Shown: piece by piece, positions 18,140 through 26,856 of the stretch
Numbering within the stretch: position 1 is the stretch's first letter
How the letters are laid out: every line of letters begins with the position of its first letter
DNA from: Marinitoga aeolica
Lineage (GTDB): Bacteria; Thermotogota; Thermotogae; Petrotogales; Petrotogaceae
Length of the DNA: 64,000 bases
Direction: 5' to 3'
Assembly (NCBI RefSeq): GCF_029910535.1
Contig: NZ_CP069362.1
Location: 2,170,001-2,234,000, forward strand
The notes under the pieces: generated by a model
What the model was told of the DNA's origin: nothing
Databases searched by the model: none
What the model saw: the letters and a program-made list of their open reading frames with translations, nothing else
Program-made: the position numbers and the translations under genes

Positions 18140-19411
18140 ATGTGGGAAAATCTGAAAAATGTAGATCCAGAAATTTATAAAATAGTTATGAAAGAATTAA
18201 ACAGACAAGAATATGGTTTAGAGTTAATTGCGTCTGAAAATTTTGCATCACAAGCTGTGATGGAAGCTATGGGAAGTGTATTAACTAATAAATATGCAGA
18301 AGGTTATCCTAAGAAAAGATATTATGGTGGTTGCGAATTTGTTGATGAAGCAGAAACGTTAGCAAGAAATAGAGCTAAAGAATTGTTTGGGGCTAAGTAT
18401 GCAAATGTTCAACCACATTCTGGTTCTCAAGCAAATATGGGAGTATATTTAGCATTAATGCAAACTGGAGAAACATTAATGGGGATGTCTTTAAGTCATG
18501 GCGGCCATTTGACTCATGGAGCTTCTGTTAATTTTTCGGGAAAAATTTTTAATGTTGTTCAATATGGTGTGAATGAAGAAACAGAAGTTATAGATTATGA
18601 TGAAGTGGAAAAATTGGCTTTAGAACATAAACCAAAAGTTATTGTTGCTGGGGGAAGTGCTTATGCAAGAATAATAGATTTTAAAAGATTTAGAGAAATA
18701 GCTGATAAAGTAGGAGCTTATTTGGTAGTTGATATGTCACATTTTGCAGGATTGGTTGCTGCAGGATTATATCCTAATCCTTTGGAATATGCGCATGTTG
18801 TTACAACAACTACCCACAAAACGTTGAGGGGACCAAGAGGTGGAATGATATTAACAAATGATAAAGAATTATATAAATTAATAAATAAAAGTATATTTCC
18901 TGGAATTCAAGGTGGCCCATTAATGCATGTTATTGCTGCAAAAGCTGTAGCTTTTAAGGAAGCTTTGTCTCCTGAATTTAAAGACTATCAAGCACAAGTA
19001 ATAAAAAATGCAAAAAAATTAGCTGAAGAAATGGAAAAATTAGGTTTTAGAATCGTTTCAGGAGGTACAGATTCTCATTTATTCTTAGTGGATTTAAATG
19101 AAAAAGGTGTAACAGGTAAAGCTGCAGAAAAAGCATTAGAAGCATCTGGAATAACGGTTAATAAAAATACAATTCCAAAAGAAACAAGATCACCATTTGT
19201 CACAAGTGGTATTAGAATTGGAACACCAGCAGTAACTACAAGGGGAATGAAAGAAGAGGAAATGAAAATTATAGCAGAATTAATTAATGAAGTTATATCT
19301 AATATAAAAGATGAAGATGGAACTTTAGACGATACATTTAAGGAAAATATGAAATCTAGAGTTAAAGAGTTATGCGAAAAATTTCCATTATATAAAGGAA
19401 AAATATTTTAA
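18140..19411 (+). CDS. glyA: Serine hydroxymethyltransferase
   Basis: A 423-residue PLP enzyme that interconverts serine and tetrahydrofolate with glycine and 5,10-methylene-tetrahydrofolate. It has ELIASENF (about 23-30), the [18 protein letters not shown] block, [10 protein letters not shown], and the PLP lysine K227 in [14 protein letters not shown]. Length and motifs are full and intact. A GGAGG site precedes the ATG and a strong terminator follows, so the gene appears to be monocistronic. It is a central source of one-carbon units. Confidence 0.97.
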   Translation: MWENLKNVDPEIYKIVMKELNRQEYGLELIASENFASQAVMEAMGSVLTNKYAEGYPKKRYYGGCEFVDEAETLARNRAKELFGAKYANVQPHSGSQANMGVYLALMQTGETLMGMSLSHGGHLTHGASVNFSGKIFNVVQYGVNEETEVIDYDEVEKLALEHKPKVIVAGGSAYARIIDFKRFREIADKVGAYLVVDMSHFAGLVAAGLYPNPLEYAHVVTTTTHKTLRGPRGGMILTNDKELYKLINKSIFPGIQGGPLMHVIAAKAVAFKEALSPEFKDYQAQVIKNAKKLAEEMEKLGFRIVSGGTDSHLFLVDLNEKGVTGKAAEKALEASGITVNKNTIPKETRSPFVTSGIRIGTPAVTTRGMKEEEMKIIAELINEVISNIKDEDGTLDDTFKENMKSRVKELCEKFPLYKGKIF

Positions 19412-19438
19412 AGTAAGCCCCAATTGGGGCTTACTTTT
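19412..19438 (+). terminator. Intrinsic terminator after glyA
   Basis: A 10-bp perfect stem agtaagcccc / ggggcttact with loop aatt, then a T run, directly after the stop codon. Confidence 0.9.
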
Positions 19439-19562
19439 GTAGTCAAAGTACAAAATAAAATATTTAAAATAACAATCATTCATCCAGTGAAAATTCTTAT
19501 TCCTAAAGTTGGAATCAAAATAAAACTCATTCAAACGCTTGATTGCTAATCTGAAAAAACCA

Positions 19563-19589
19563 TATTTTTAATGCAACGCATTAAAAATA
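19563..19589. repeat. Perfect 12-bp inverted repeat
   Basis: tatttttaatgc (19563-19574), loop aac, gcattaaaaata (19578-19589). No T run follows a GC-rich stem, so it is not a normal terminator. Its role is unknown. Confidence 0.75.
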
Positions 19590-19805
19590 GATAAAGTTTT
19601 ATATTAAAAATATAATTTAATACATTTTTAAAACAAATAGGTATTTTAATTTATAATATTTAAATTTTTTCGCGAAGCGAAGCTTAGGTAATCTTCGAGT
19701 TTTCATTCGTTTTATATTTGAGTTCCAATAATATACATAATTTCATTTATATTTTTTCATACTTTAATTTGTCATCAGTCTGAAGCACTATTAGGGTTTT
19801 TTTTA

Positions 19806-19863
19806 AATAAAAAAAACGGAGCATTTAAGCTCCGCAAATTCCTTAGTTTATTTTAAGGAGGAT
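19806..19863 (-). ncRNA. Possible small RNA with its own terminator (tentative)
   Basis: On the minus strand a TATAAT box (19870-19875) is followed by an unpaired CTATCCTCC stretch, a weak hairpin (ccttag/ttaagg, 19841-19858), a GC-rich hairpin cggagc/gctccg (19817-19834) and a run of eight U. No leftward gene exists between here and the next rightward gene, so a terminator in this orientation implies a short RNA of about 55-60 nt. No -35 box is convincing. Confidence 0.35.
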
Positions 19864-19991
19864 AGGGGTATTATAATATTATCATTATTATGTTAAGTAA
19901 AAATCAATTAATTATTCAAAAATATGTATTATAAATTAAGAAAAGTAAAACAAAATAGTTATAAAAATATTTTCTTAAAACTAAGAATTAA

Positions 19992-20000
19992 TGATATAAT
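19992..20000 (+). promoter_or_regulatory. Extended -10 promoter of the skp operon
   Basis: TGATATAAT (TGN plus TATAAT), 35 bases before the GTG start of the Skp-like gene. The -35 region is poor, as expected of extended -10 promoters. Confidence 0.6.
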
Positions 20001-20034
20001 ATAACTTAAGAATAAAATTCAGGAGGTGTTTTTG

Positions 20035-20532
20035 GTGAAAAACTTTTCAAAATTTTTAGTTGTAGCAGTTGTTTTATTAGGATTTTTGTTTATTCCTAAG
20101 ATAGGTATTTCAGAAAATTCTAAACAAACAGGTAAGGATTTAAAAATTGCTTTTGTACAAATGCAAAAAGTTACGCAAAGTTATTACAAATGGGTTGATT
20201 TACAAGAAAAATATAAAAATGATCTTCAATATTATCAGAATAAAATCAATCAGATGAAACAAGATTTTGAAAATTTAAAGAAATCAGGCGCATCTACAGA
20301 AGAATTATCTCAAAAACAAAAAGAATTGGAAACAAGAGTATCTGAATATCAAAAGGCAATTCAAGATGAATATACACAAAAAACAAATCAGATATTAGAT
20401 GAAGTAAAGAATAAAGTTATAGAATATGCAAAAGAAAATGGTTATAATTTAGTTCTTTATGAACCGTCTGTAATTTATGCTGATGAATTAGTTGATATTA
20501 CACCACAAATTATAGAATTATTGAAAAAATAA
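20035..20532 (+). CDS. skp: Skp/OmpH-family periplasmic chaperone
   Basis: A 165-residue exported protein. The start is the GTG at 20035, eight bases after AGGAGG; an earlier in-frame GTG (20026) overlaps the ribosome site. Residues 3-22 form a signal peptide or anchor (FLVVAVVLLGFLFIPKIGIS). The mature part begins KIAFVQMQKVTQ, the usual first strand of Skp, followed by a long coiled coil at about 50-120 (QEKYKNDLQYYQNKINQMKQ) and a C-terminal strand region NLVLYEPSVIYAD. It would carry outer-membrane proteins through the periplasm. Its presence supports a diderm (toga) envelope. It is four bases from the LptB-like gene. Confidence 0.85.
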   Translation: MKNFSKFLVVAVVLLGFLFIPKIGISENSKQTGKDLKIAFVQMQKVTQSYYKWVDLQEKYKNDLQYYQNKINQMKQDFENLKKSGASTEELSQKQKELETRVSEYQKAIQDEYTQKTNQILDEVKNKVIEYAKENGYNLVLYEPSVIYADELVDITPQIIELLKK

Positions 20533-20536
20533 TATT

Positions 20537-21241
20537 ATGCATAATCTTGTGTGCAAAAAAATAACAAAAAAATATGGAAGAAAAACAGTATTAAATAAAG
20601 TAGATTTTAAAGCCAGCACCGGCAAAATTGTTGGGATTTTGGGTCCCAACGGTGCTGGTAAGTCTACTTTATTTAAATCAATTTTGGGAATCGTAGTTCC
20701 CAAAAGTGGAGATATATATTTAGATGATAAAAAAATTACTCATTTACCTGTTCATGTAAGAGCAAAAACTGGAATAGCATATCTTCCACAGGAACCGTCG
20801 GTATTCAGAAATTTGACAGTTTGGGATAATATGGATTTAATAGCTACAATGTTGAAAATTAAAAATAAGGAAGATTTCATAAAAGATATTTTAATCGAAT
20901 TTGGAATATATGAATTAAGAGAGCAAATAGCAGATTCGCTTTCGGGTGGTGAAAAAAGAAGATTAGAATTTGCAAGAACTTTGATAACTAATCCAAAATT
21001 TATTTTATTAGATGAACCGTTTGTTGGAATTGATCCAATTACAGTTAAAGATATACAAAAAATAATAAAAACGTTGTCTCAAAAAAATTTAGGAGTTATT
21101 GTTACAGATCATAATGTTGATGAAATTGCAGAAGTTGTAGATATTTTATATGTTTTACATAAAGGTAATGTTATTGCCTATGGGAATCCAGAAGAGGTAT
21201 TAAAAGATAAAGTAGTAATAGAAAATTACTTAGGTTGGTGA
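20537..21241 (+). CDS. lptB: LptB-like ABC transporter ATPase
   Basis: A 234-residue ABC ATPase of the LptB/LivF branch. Walker A is GPNGAGKST (about 36-44), the signature is LSGGEKRRLE (about 134-143), Walker B is FILLDEPFVGIDP and the switch His is in VTDHNVDEIAE. Lpt systems extract lipopolysaccharide or analogous lipid from the inner membrane. The gene next to it encodes an Skp-like protein, which favours an envelope role, although other Lpt genes are not in this window and Thermotogae lack classical LPS. No Shine-Dalgarno sequence is visible before the ATG, so it may be translated by coupling to skp. Confidence 0.82.
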   Translation: MHNLVCKKITKKYGRKTVLNKVDFKASTGKIVGILGPNGAGKSTLFKSILGIVVPKSGDIYLDDKKITHLPVHVRAKTGIAYLPQEPSVFRNLTVWDNMDLIATMLKIKNKEDFIKDILIEFGIYELREQIADSLSGGEKRRLEFARTLITNPKFILLDEPFVGIDPITVKDIQKIIKTLSQKNLGVIVTDHNVDEIAEVVDILYVLHKGNVIAYGNPEEVLKDKVVIENYLGW

Positions 21242-21245
21242 TAAA

Positions 21246-21791
21246 ATGAATATAGGTGTGATTGGATATTCTGGTAACCCTAATGAAGAACCAATCAATT
21301 CTCTAAAAGGTATAGTATATGAAATTGGAAAAATGATAGCTGAAAATAATTGGACTTTATTTAGTGGTGGAAGAGATGGAATTATGGAATTGATTTCTAA
21401 ATCTGTAAAAGAAAATGGTGGAAAAAGCATAGGAATATTGCCCTGGGAAATAGAAGGAAATGAGTATCTTGATATTTCAATAAAAACAGGGTTGGATTTT
21501 TCAATGAGATCATATGTTCTTGTTAAAAGTGTTGATGTTGTTATAAGCATTGGTGGAGAAATAGGGACTGCAATAGAAATTTTAGGAGCATATGCAAATA
21601 AAAAACCAGTAATTTTAATAAAAAGAACTGGTGGTTGGACTGATAGAATACAAAATGTATTGATTGAAGAAAAATATTTAGATAATAGAAAGCTTGCTAA
21701 AATTTATATAGCAAATGATATAAAGGAATTAGAAATGTTACTAAAAAAGTTAGAAAATTCTATTGATAAAGTAAGAGGAGGAGAATTTTAA
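21246..21791 (+). CDS. SLOG/LOG-family nucleotide-binding protein (TIGR00725-like)
   Basis: A 181-residue Rossmann-like protein. It opens MNIGVIGYSG and contains TLFSGGRDGIMELISKSV (about 37-54) and VISIGGEIGTAIEILGAY (about 100-117), the GG and PGGxGT-like loops of the lysine-decarboxylase-like/DprA-related SLOG superfamily. Some relatives release free cytokinin-like bases or bind nucleotides, but for this subgroup the function is unknown. It sits between lptB and gltX with short spacing, in a run of housekeeping genes. Confidence 0.78.
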   Translation: MNIGVIGYSGNPNEEPINSLKGIVYEIGKMIAENNWTLFSGGRDGIMELISKSVKENGGKSIGILPWEIEGNEYLDISIKTGLDFSMRSYVLVKSVDVVISIGGEIGTAIEILGAYANKKPVILIKRTGGWTDRIQNVLIEEKYLDNRKLAKIYIANDIKELEMLLKKLENSIDKVRGGEF

Positions 21792-21792
21792 T

Positions 21793-23196
21793 ATGATTAG
21801 ATTAAGATTTGCTCCTAGTCCCACAGGTAGTATGCATGTTGGAGGAGTGAGAACAGCTCTTTTTAATTGGTTATATGCAAGGAAATATAATGGGAAATTT
21901 ATATTAAGAATTGAAGATACGGATATTGAAAGATCTACAAAAGAATCAGAAAATGAAATTATTAATTCATTAAAATGGTGTGGTTTAACTTGGGATGAAG
22001 GTCCAGATATAAATGGAGATTATGGTCCTTATAGGCAAAGTGAAAGATTAGAAATATATGATAAATATATAAATTATTTGATTGAAAATAATAAAGCATA
22101 TTATGCTGTTTATGATAAAGATAATAATGAAATATACACATCTTCAGAGTATCCAGAAAAATTTAAAGATGAAAGTATTGTAGTTAAATTTAGGGTAGAT
22201 AAAAAAGGAAATACGAAATTTGTAGATTTATTAAAAGGGGAAATAACTTTTAGGAATGATCTTTTAGAAGATTTTATTATCAAACGTTCTAATGGAATTC
22301 CTGTGTATAATTTTACAGTTGTTATAGATGATCATTTTATGGAAATAACTCATGTAATTAGAGGCGAAGACCATATTTCAAATACACAAAAACAAATAAT
22401 GCTATATGAAGCTTTGGGATGGACTCCGCCAAAATTTATGCATATACCATTAATACTGGGAAATGATAGAAAACCGTTAAGCAAAAGACATGGAGGAACT
22501 TCAGTTGAATATTTCAGAAAAGAAGGTATATTGAAAGAAGCTTTAATGAATTATCTTGCGTTACTAGGGTGGACTATAGAAGATGAAATTTTTAACTATA
22601 AGAGTAAAGTTGGTAGTTTTACTCCAGAAAAACTTTCTAATAAAGGTGTAATTTTTGATTATGAAAAATTGGAATGGATTTGTGGAAAACATCTTAGAAT
22701 GAAAAATATTGAAATATTAATGGATGAATATATTGATTGGTTGAACTATATTGAAGATATAGATTTAAAAGAAAAGGTTTTATCTGATAAAAAGTATTCT
22801 CTAAATGTTTTATCCATATGTAGAGAAAAAGTGAATACTTTAAAACAATTAAAAGATTTTTCATATAATTTCTTTATAGAAAATTTTGATTACGAAGAAA
22901 AATTTATAGAAAAATTTTTAAAAAAAGAATGGTCAGAAGAATTAATAAAAATTGCAAAAGAAAAATTTGAAGAATTAGAGGATTATACAGTTGAAAATGT
23001 TGAAAAAGTTATTAGAAATTTAGCAGAGTTAAAGATAGCATCAAAAAAGAATACTTTTCAAACAATTAGAGGCGTAGTTTTAGGTAAACTAGTTACACCA
23101 GGACTTTTTGAATCTATATCGGTTTTAGGGAAAGAAAAAACAATATCTCGTTTTAAAAAGGCAGAGGTGTTTTTAAATGAATATATTAAAAAATAA
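21793..23196 (+). CDS. gltX: Glutamyl-tRNA synthetase
   Basis: A 467-residue class I aminoacyl-tRNA synthetase. The ATP-site HIGH variant is HVGG (15-18, in PSPTGSMHVGG), the KMSKS variant is SKRHG (230-234), and RIEDTDIERST (about 40-50) binds glutamate. It charges tRNA-Glu, and perhaps tRNA-Gln as a non-discriminating enzyme. Thermotogae can carry two GltX paralogs, so this may not be the only copy. It starts one base after the SLOG gene stop, with a GAGGAG site, and its 3' end overlaps coaBC by 20 bases. Confidence 0.95.
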   Translation: MIRLRFAPSPTGSMHVGGVRTALFNWLYARKYNGKFILRIEDTDIERSTKESENEIINSLKWCGLTWDEGPDINGDYGPYRQSERLEIYDKYINYLIENNKAYYAVYDKDNNEIYTSSEYPEKFKDESIVVKFRVDKKGNTKFVDLLKGEITFRNDLLEDFIIKRSNGIPVYNFTVVIDDHFMEITHVIRGEDHISNTQKQIMLYEALGWTPPKFMHIPLILGNDRKPLSKRHGGTSVEYFRKEGILKEALMNYLALLGWTIEDEIFNYKSKVGSFTPEKLSNKGVIFDYEKLEWICGKHLRMKNIEILMDEYIDWLNYIEDIDLKEKVLSDKKYSLNVLSICREKVNTLKQLKDFSYNFFIENFDYEEKFIEKFLKKEWSEELIKIAKEKFEELEDYTVENVEKVIRNLAELKIASKKNTFQTIRGVVLGKLVTPGLFESISVLGKEKTISRFKKAEVFLNEYIKK

Positions 23197-24385
23197 AAAG
23201 ATAGTATTAGGTGTAAGTAGTGGGATAGCTATATATAAAGCTGTAGATTTATCTTCAAAATTGAGAAAGTTGGATGTGGATTTAAATATAGTTTTAACAG
23301 AAGATTCTAAAAAAATGATATCGCCTGTGGTTTTTTCAGCGGTGGGAAATTGTCCGGTATATACAGATTATTTTAATGAAGTAAAGGATGGGTGGATACC
23401 TCATACACAACTTTCTATGGAATCAGATGCAATAATAATAGCTCCGGCAACAGCTAATATTATTGCAAAGATTGCTAATGGTTTTGCAGATGATTTATTA
23501 TCATTGATTGCTCTTGCTTTTAGGAAAGAAGCAAAAATATTAGTGCCGACTATGAATACAAGAATGTATGAATCCCCTACATTACAAAGAAATCTTGATA
23601 TTTTGAAAAAAGATGGATGGATTATAGTGGAACCAGAAGTTGGACATTTGGCATGTGGAGAAGTAGGAAAAGGAAGATATCCAGATAATGAAATGATTTT
23701 GGAATATTTAGAATATGTATTAACAAAGAAAGATATGAAGGGGAAAAAAGTTTTAATAACAGCAGGTCCTACTGTAGAACCTATAGATCCTGTTAGAAAT
23801 ATAACAAATAGATCAAGTGGTAGGATGGGATATGAATTAGCCAGAGCATTTTCTTATAGAGGAGCTGAAGTTACTCTTATTTCTGGTCCTACAAATATAA
23901 ATCCACCATATATATTAAAAAGATTTATTAATGTTAATACTGCATTAGAAATGAAGAATGAAGTAATGAAATATTATAAAAATTCAGATATAATTGTTAT
24001 GTCCGCCGCTGTTTCAGATTATAAAGTAAAAAATTATTCCAATAAAAAGATAAAAAAAGAAAATGAAAATATAATATTGGAATTAGATAGAAATCCTGAT
24101 ATTCTTAAAGAATTAGGAAAAATAAAAAAAGAAAATCAAATATTAATTGGATTTGCTGCTGAGACAAACAACTTATTAAATTATGCTAAAAGAAAATTGG
24201 TGGAAAAAAATTGTGATTTAATAATTGCAAATGATGTATCTAAAAAAGAAATAGGTTTTGATTCAAATTTAAATGAAATAGATATAATAAATAAAATGGG
24301 AGATGTTACCCATGTTAAAAAAAGTTCAAAAAGAGATATTGCTTTTAGGATTATTGATTATATTGCAAACAATTATTCTGGCTAA
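23177..24385 (+). CDS. coaBC: Bifunctional phosphopantothenoylcysteine decarboxylase/synthase
   Basis: A 402-residue fusion for two steps of coenzyme A synthesis. The N-terminal CoaC flavin decarboxylase has GVSSGIAIYK (about 13-22), IAPATANIIAKIANG, the substrate-clamp PTMNTRMYESP and the catalytic Cys in GHLACGEVGKGR. The C-terminal CoaB synthase starts at KVLITAGPTVEPIDPVRNI and has NRSSGRMGYELA and MSAAVSDYK. It is full length. Its start lies inside gltX after a GAGGTG site, and its own last 74 bases overlap the transpeptidase gene in another frame. Confidence 0.95.
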   Translation: MNILKNKKIVLGVSSGIAIYKAVDLSSKLRKLDVDLNIVLTEDSKKMISPVVFSAVGNCPVYTDYFNEVKDGWIPHTQLSMESDAIIIAPATANIIAKIANGFADDLLSLIALAFRKEAKILVPTMNTRMYESPTLQRNLDILKKDGWIIVEPEVGHLACGEVGKGRYPDNEMILEYLEYVLTKKDMKGKKVLITAGPTVEPIDPVRNITNRSSGRMGYELARAFSYRGAEVTLISGPTNINPPYILKRFINVNTALEMKNEVMKYYKNSDIIVMSAAVSDYKVKNYSNKKIKKENENIILELDRNPDILKELGKIKKENQILIGFAAETNNLLNYAKRKLVEKNCDLIIANDVSKKEIGFDSNLNEIDIINKMGDVTHVKKSSKRDIAFRIIDYIANNYSG

Positions 24386-25502
24386 GAATTCTATAACATT
24401 TTTAAAATTTCATAATAATATTATTTATTTGAGAGCAATTACCGAAGAAAGAATGATAAATCCAAAAGTTTTTTTAACTACAATAGGTTTTAGAATAATG
24501 CCAGATTATTCTTATAGTCCGACATATATTGATATAAGAATAAATATTGATGATTTTAGCAGGAAAGATGTTCTAAATTTGGAGATAGAATATGATTCTT
24601 TAAATGGGAGAAAGAAAATAATAGTTAATAAATTTCTTGAACTTAAAGATTTTTTTGATGAAATAAAAGTAGAAGTTTCTACTATAGAAACATTGGATGG
24701 TTGGAAAGGTGTTCTGGTTAATAACTCTAATGGGAGATTTAATGTAGAAAATGTATATCTTGATAATAGGATAAAAATATATAATAGCGAGAGTAATTTA
24801 TATTATTTACCAGAAAGTATTGAGGATGGTTTTCATGAGATAAAAGTTTTTTATTTAAATAAATATAATGTTGAAAGAATAAAAAAAATTAAATTTTTCA
24901 AAAAAGGATGGTTTTATGCATCATCAAATTTAAAAGGAGCTTCTTATAGGGTAAGATTTATTGATAATTACCTTGTAAAGAAGGGTGATTCTATATATAA
25001 AATTGCTAGAAAATATGATGTGAAACCTGGAGAAATAATATTATATAATAATATTTCAGATCCAAAAACAATTTATCCAGGGCAATTATTAAAAATTGGG
25101 AAATTAAAATTTGGAGAAAGTCCTCTGATAATTACCGTTGATCTTGATAAATCTATTCTTAATTTATATTATCTTGGAAAAAAGGTATTAACTTTTCCTG
25201 CAGCAGTCGGAAGGAGTGATGCGACGCCACCTGGGTATTATAGAATAATGTATAAAGAAAAAGAGCCTGCTTTATACTGGTATGGAGAATATATAAAACC
25301 AGGATCTATTATAAATGGTGTTGGTAGTAGATGGCTGCAATTATCTGTAGAACAATATGGAATACATGGAACAACAAAACCATGGGAAATAGGGAAAAGG
25401 ATTTCACATGGATGTATAAGATTATTAAATCAGGATGTGGAATTATTGGATTTCTTAACTGGTATAGGAACAGAAGTGTATGCTTTAAAATCTGCGAGGT
25501 GA
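24312..25502 (+). CDS. LysM and L,D-transpeptidase (YkuD) protein
   Basis: A 396-residue exported or membrane-anchored protein. Hydrophobic residues ILLLGLLIILQTIILA (about 9-24) form a signal. After an unassigned region of about 200 residues comes a LysM domain (YLVKKGDSIYKIARKYDV..., about 216-260). A YkuD catalytic domain follows with the HGTTKPWEIGKRISHGCIR core, where the pattern HGx...SHGCIR supplies catalytic His and Cys. It would form 3-3 cross-links in peptidoglycan or link proteins to it. The start was chosen at the ATG nine bases after GGGAG; this overlaps coaBC by 74 bases. Confidence 0.87.
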   Translation: MLKKVQKEILLLGLLIILQTIILAKNSITFLKFHNNIIYLRAITEERMINPKVFLTTIGFRIMPDYSYSPTYIDIRINIDDFSRKDVLNLEIEYDSLNGRKKIIVNKFLELKDFFDEIKVEVSTIETLDGWKGVLVNNSNGRFNVENVYLDNRIKIYNSESNLYYLPESIEDGFHEIKVFYLNKYNVERIKKIKFFKKGWFYASSNLKGASYRVRFIDNYLVKKGDSIYKIARKYDVKPGEIILYNNISDPKTIYPGQLLKIGKLKFGESPLIITVDLDKSILNLYYLGKKVLTFPAAVGRSDATPPGYYRIMYKEKEPALYWYGEYIKPGSIINGVGSRWLQLSVEQYGIHGTTKPWEIGKRISHGCIRLLNQDVELLDFLTGIGTEVYALKSAR

Positions 25503-25508
25503 TTTTTT

Positions 25509-26420
25509 TTGCTTTTTTTTCTCACGCTATTTAAAATATTACCTTTATTTATAATAATTTTTGTAGGATATATATTTGGAAAAGTGTTTTTTGAATTGGA
25601 TAATGCTATCTTGAATAAAGTAACATTATGGATAGCAGGGAACGTTTTGGCTTTTACAGCTATAAATTCTAATCCTCCAAGATTTAATGAATTAAAAGCA
25701 TTTTTTGTAGGTTATATTTTTATATTTGCTTTAGCAATAATACTACCTTTAATATTAAAAAAGCTTAACTTAATAAAATCTGAATGGGGTATTATTTCTT
25801 TTGCTCTGATGTTTTCAAATGGTGGGTATTTAGGGTATCCAGTTGTAAGTGCTCTTTTTGGTGAAGAATATATAGCTAAAGCAGTGATGTATGTTATAGT
25901 TATGACATTATTATCTTTTTCTATAGGTATAATAATTTTAACTGGAGATATAAAAAAAGGGTTAAAAAATATGATAAAACTTCCAATGTTGTGGGGATTT
26001 TTAATTGGTTGGATTTTAGGAGCTAATGGTTTATCATGGGAGAAATTACCATTTTTTTTACATGAACCATTAAAAATGATAAAGGAAGCTAGTATTGTTA
26101 TAATTCTAATAAATATAGGAGTTTCCCTTTCAAGGATAAAAATAAAGATTTATGATTTATATGATACAATTTTAACAACTACATTTAGATTAATAATATT
26201 TCCAGTTATAGCTGTGTTTTTAGTTCGTTTATTGAAACTGGATCCTATTCTTGCTGGAGTTTTTGTAATAGAAGTGGGAATGCCTGTTGGAATGAATGTA
26301 TCATTTATTACTGAAGAGTTAGAAATAAATCCTGCTCTTGGAAATTTAATGGTTTTTATTAGTACATTGATATCTATTATAACTGTTCCGTTATTATACT
26401 ATTTAATTAGTCTTGTGTAG
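25509..26420 (+). CDS. AEC-family (auxin efflux carrier-like) transporter
   Basis: A 303-residue integral membrane protein of about ten spans. It starts with TTG six bases after GAGGTGA. The first span pair LPLFIIIFVGYIFGKV, the NGGYLGYPVVSALFGEE segment (about 110-126) and the late helix EVGMPVGMNVSFI (about 257-269) are typical of the AEC/MdcF family, which carries organic acids such as malate or malonate. The substrate here is unknown. The T-rich codons at its start (8 T, then gct and a further T8) are unusual but encode plain Phe/Leu. Confidence 0.85.
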   Translation: MLFFLTLFKILPLFIIIFVGYIFGKVFFELDNAILNKVTLWIAGNVLAFTAINSNPPRFNELKAFFVGYIFIFALAIILPLILKKLNLIKSEWGIISFALMFSNGGYLGYPVVSALFGEEYIAKAVMYVIVMTLLSFSIGIIILTGDIKKGLKNMIKLPMLWGFLIGWILGANGLSWEKLPFFLHEPLKMIKEASIVIILINIGVSLSRIKIKIYDLYDTILTTTFRLIIFPVIAVFLVRLLKLDPILAGVFVIEVGMPVGMNVSFITEELEINPALGNLMVFISTLISIITVPLLYYLISLV

Positions 26421-26430
26421 GAGGGATAAT

Positions 26431-26808
26431 ATGTTTGATGTTAGAAAAATAAAAAAGATTGGATTAATTGGTGCAACAACAAACAAAGCTAAATTTGGGT
26501 ATAAAATTTTAAAAGATTTAGTTTCAAAAGGTTATGAAGTTTATCCAGTAACACCAAATTACGATGAAATAGAAGGTATAAAAACTTATAACTCTGTAAA
26601 AGACTTACCAGAAGTAGATATTTTAAATTTTGTTGTTCCGCCAAAAATTGGTTTAAAAGTTACTAAAGAAGCTTATAAAAATGGTTTTAAAAAATTCTGG
26701 TATCAACCAGGGGCGGAGTCAGAAGAAATAAAAGAGTATTTAGAATCATTAAATGATCCAGAAGTTGAATATTTATTTTATAAATGTATAATGGTAGAAA
26801 CAATGTAA
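26431..26808 (+). CDS. CoA-binding domain protein
   Basis: A 125-residue single-domain CoA-binding protein (YccU/PF13380 type). GLIGATTNKAKFGYKILKDL (about 13-32) is the Rossmann loop, VYPVTPNYDEIEG follows, and LNFVVPPKIGLKV and WYQPGAESEEI are also characteristic. Related domains make up part of succinyl-CoA synthetase; the free-standing form has no firm role. The start is the ATG after GGAGGG; an upstream TTG in frame overlaps the transporter gene and lacks a ribosome site. A terminator follows immediately. Confidence 0.82.
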   Translation: MFDVRKIKKIGLIGATTNKAKFGYKILKDLVSKGYEVYPVTPNYDEIEGIKTYNSVKDLPEVDILNFVVPPKIGLKVTKEAYKNGFKKFWYQPGAESEEIKEYLESLNDPEVEYLFYKCIMVETM

Positions 26809-26811
26809 TAT

Positions 26812-26833
26812 AAAGCCCGGACGGGCTTTTATT
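26812..26833 (+). terminator. Intrinsic terminator after the CoA-binding gene
   Basis: aaagccc / gggcttt stem with loop ggac, then T-rich sequence, five bases after the stop codon. Confidence 0.88.
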
Positions 26834-26856
26834 TATACTTAGGAGGGTGTGTTTCT

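Larger units (their letters stand above)
19439..20034. other. About 0.6 kb non-coding region with several hairpins
   Basis: No supported protein gene is present; all reading frames are short and interrupted. It holds a perfect 12-bp inverted repeat (19563-19589), two overlapping alternative hairpins in the locally GC-richer piece 19669-19697 (ttcgc/gcgaa and cgaag/cttcg), a leftward terminator-like hairpin (19809-19834) and the promoter of the next gene (19992-20000). This is the longest gap of the window. Confidence 0.7.

Noticed and set aside
19861-19960. Short rightward ORF behind the AAGGAGGAT at 19855
   Set aside because: The frame from ATG at about 19890 is only about 14 codons; there is no conservation evidence, and the region fits a non-coding role better.
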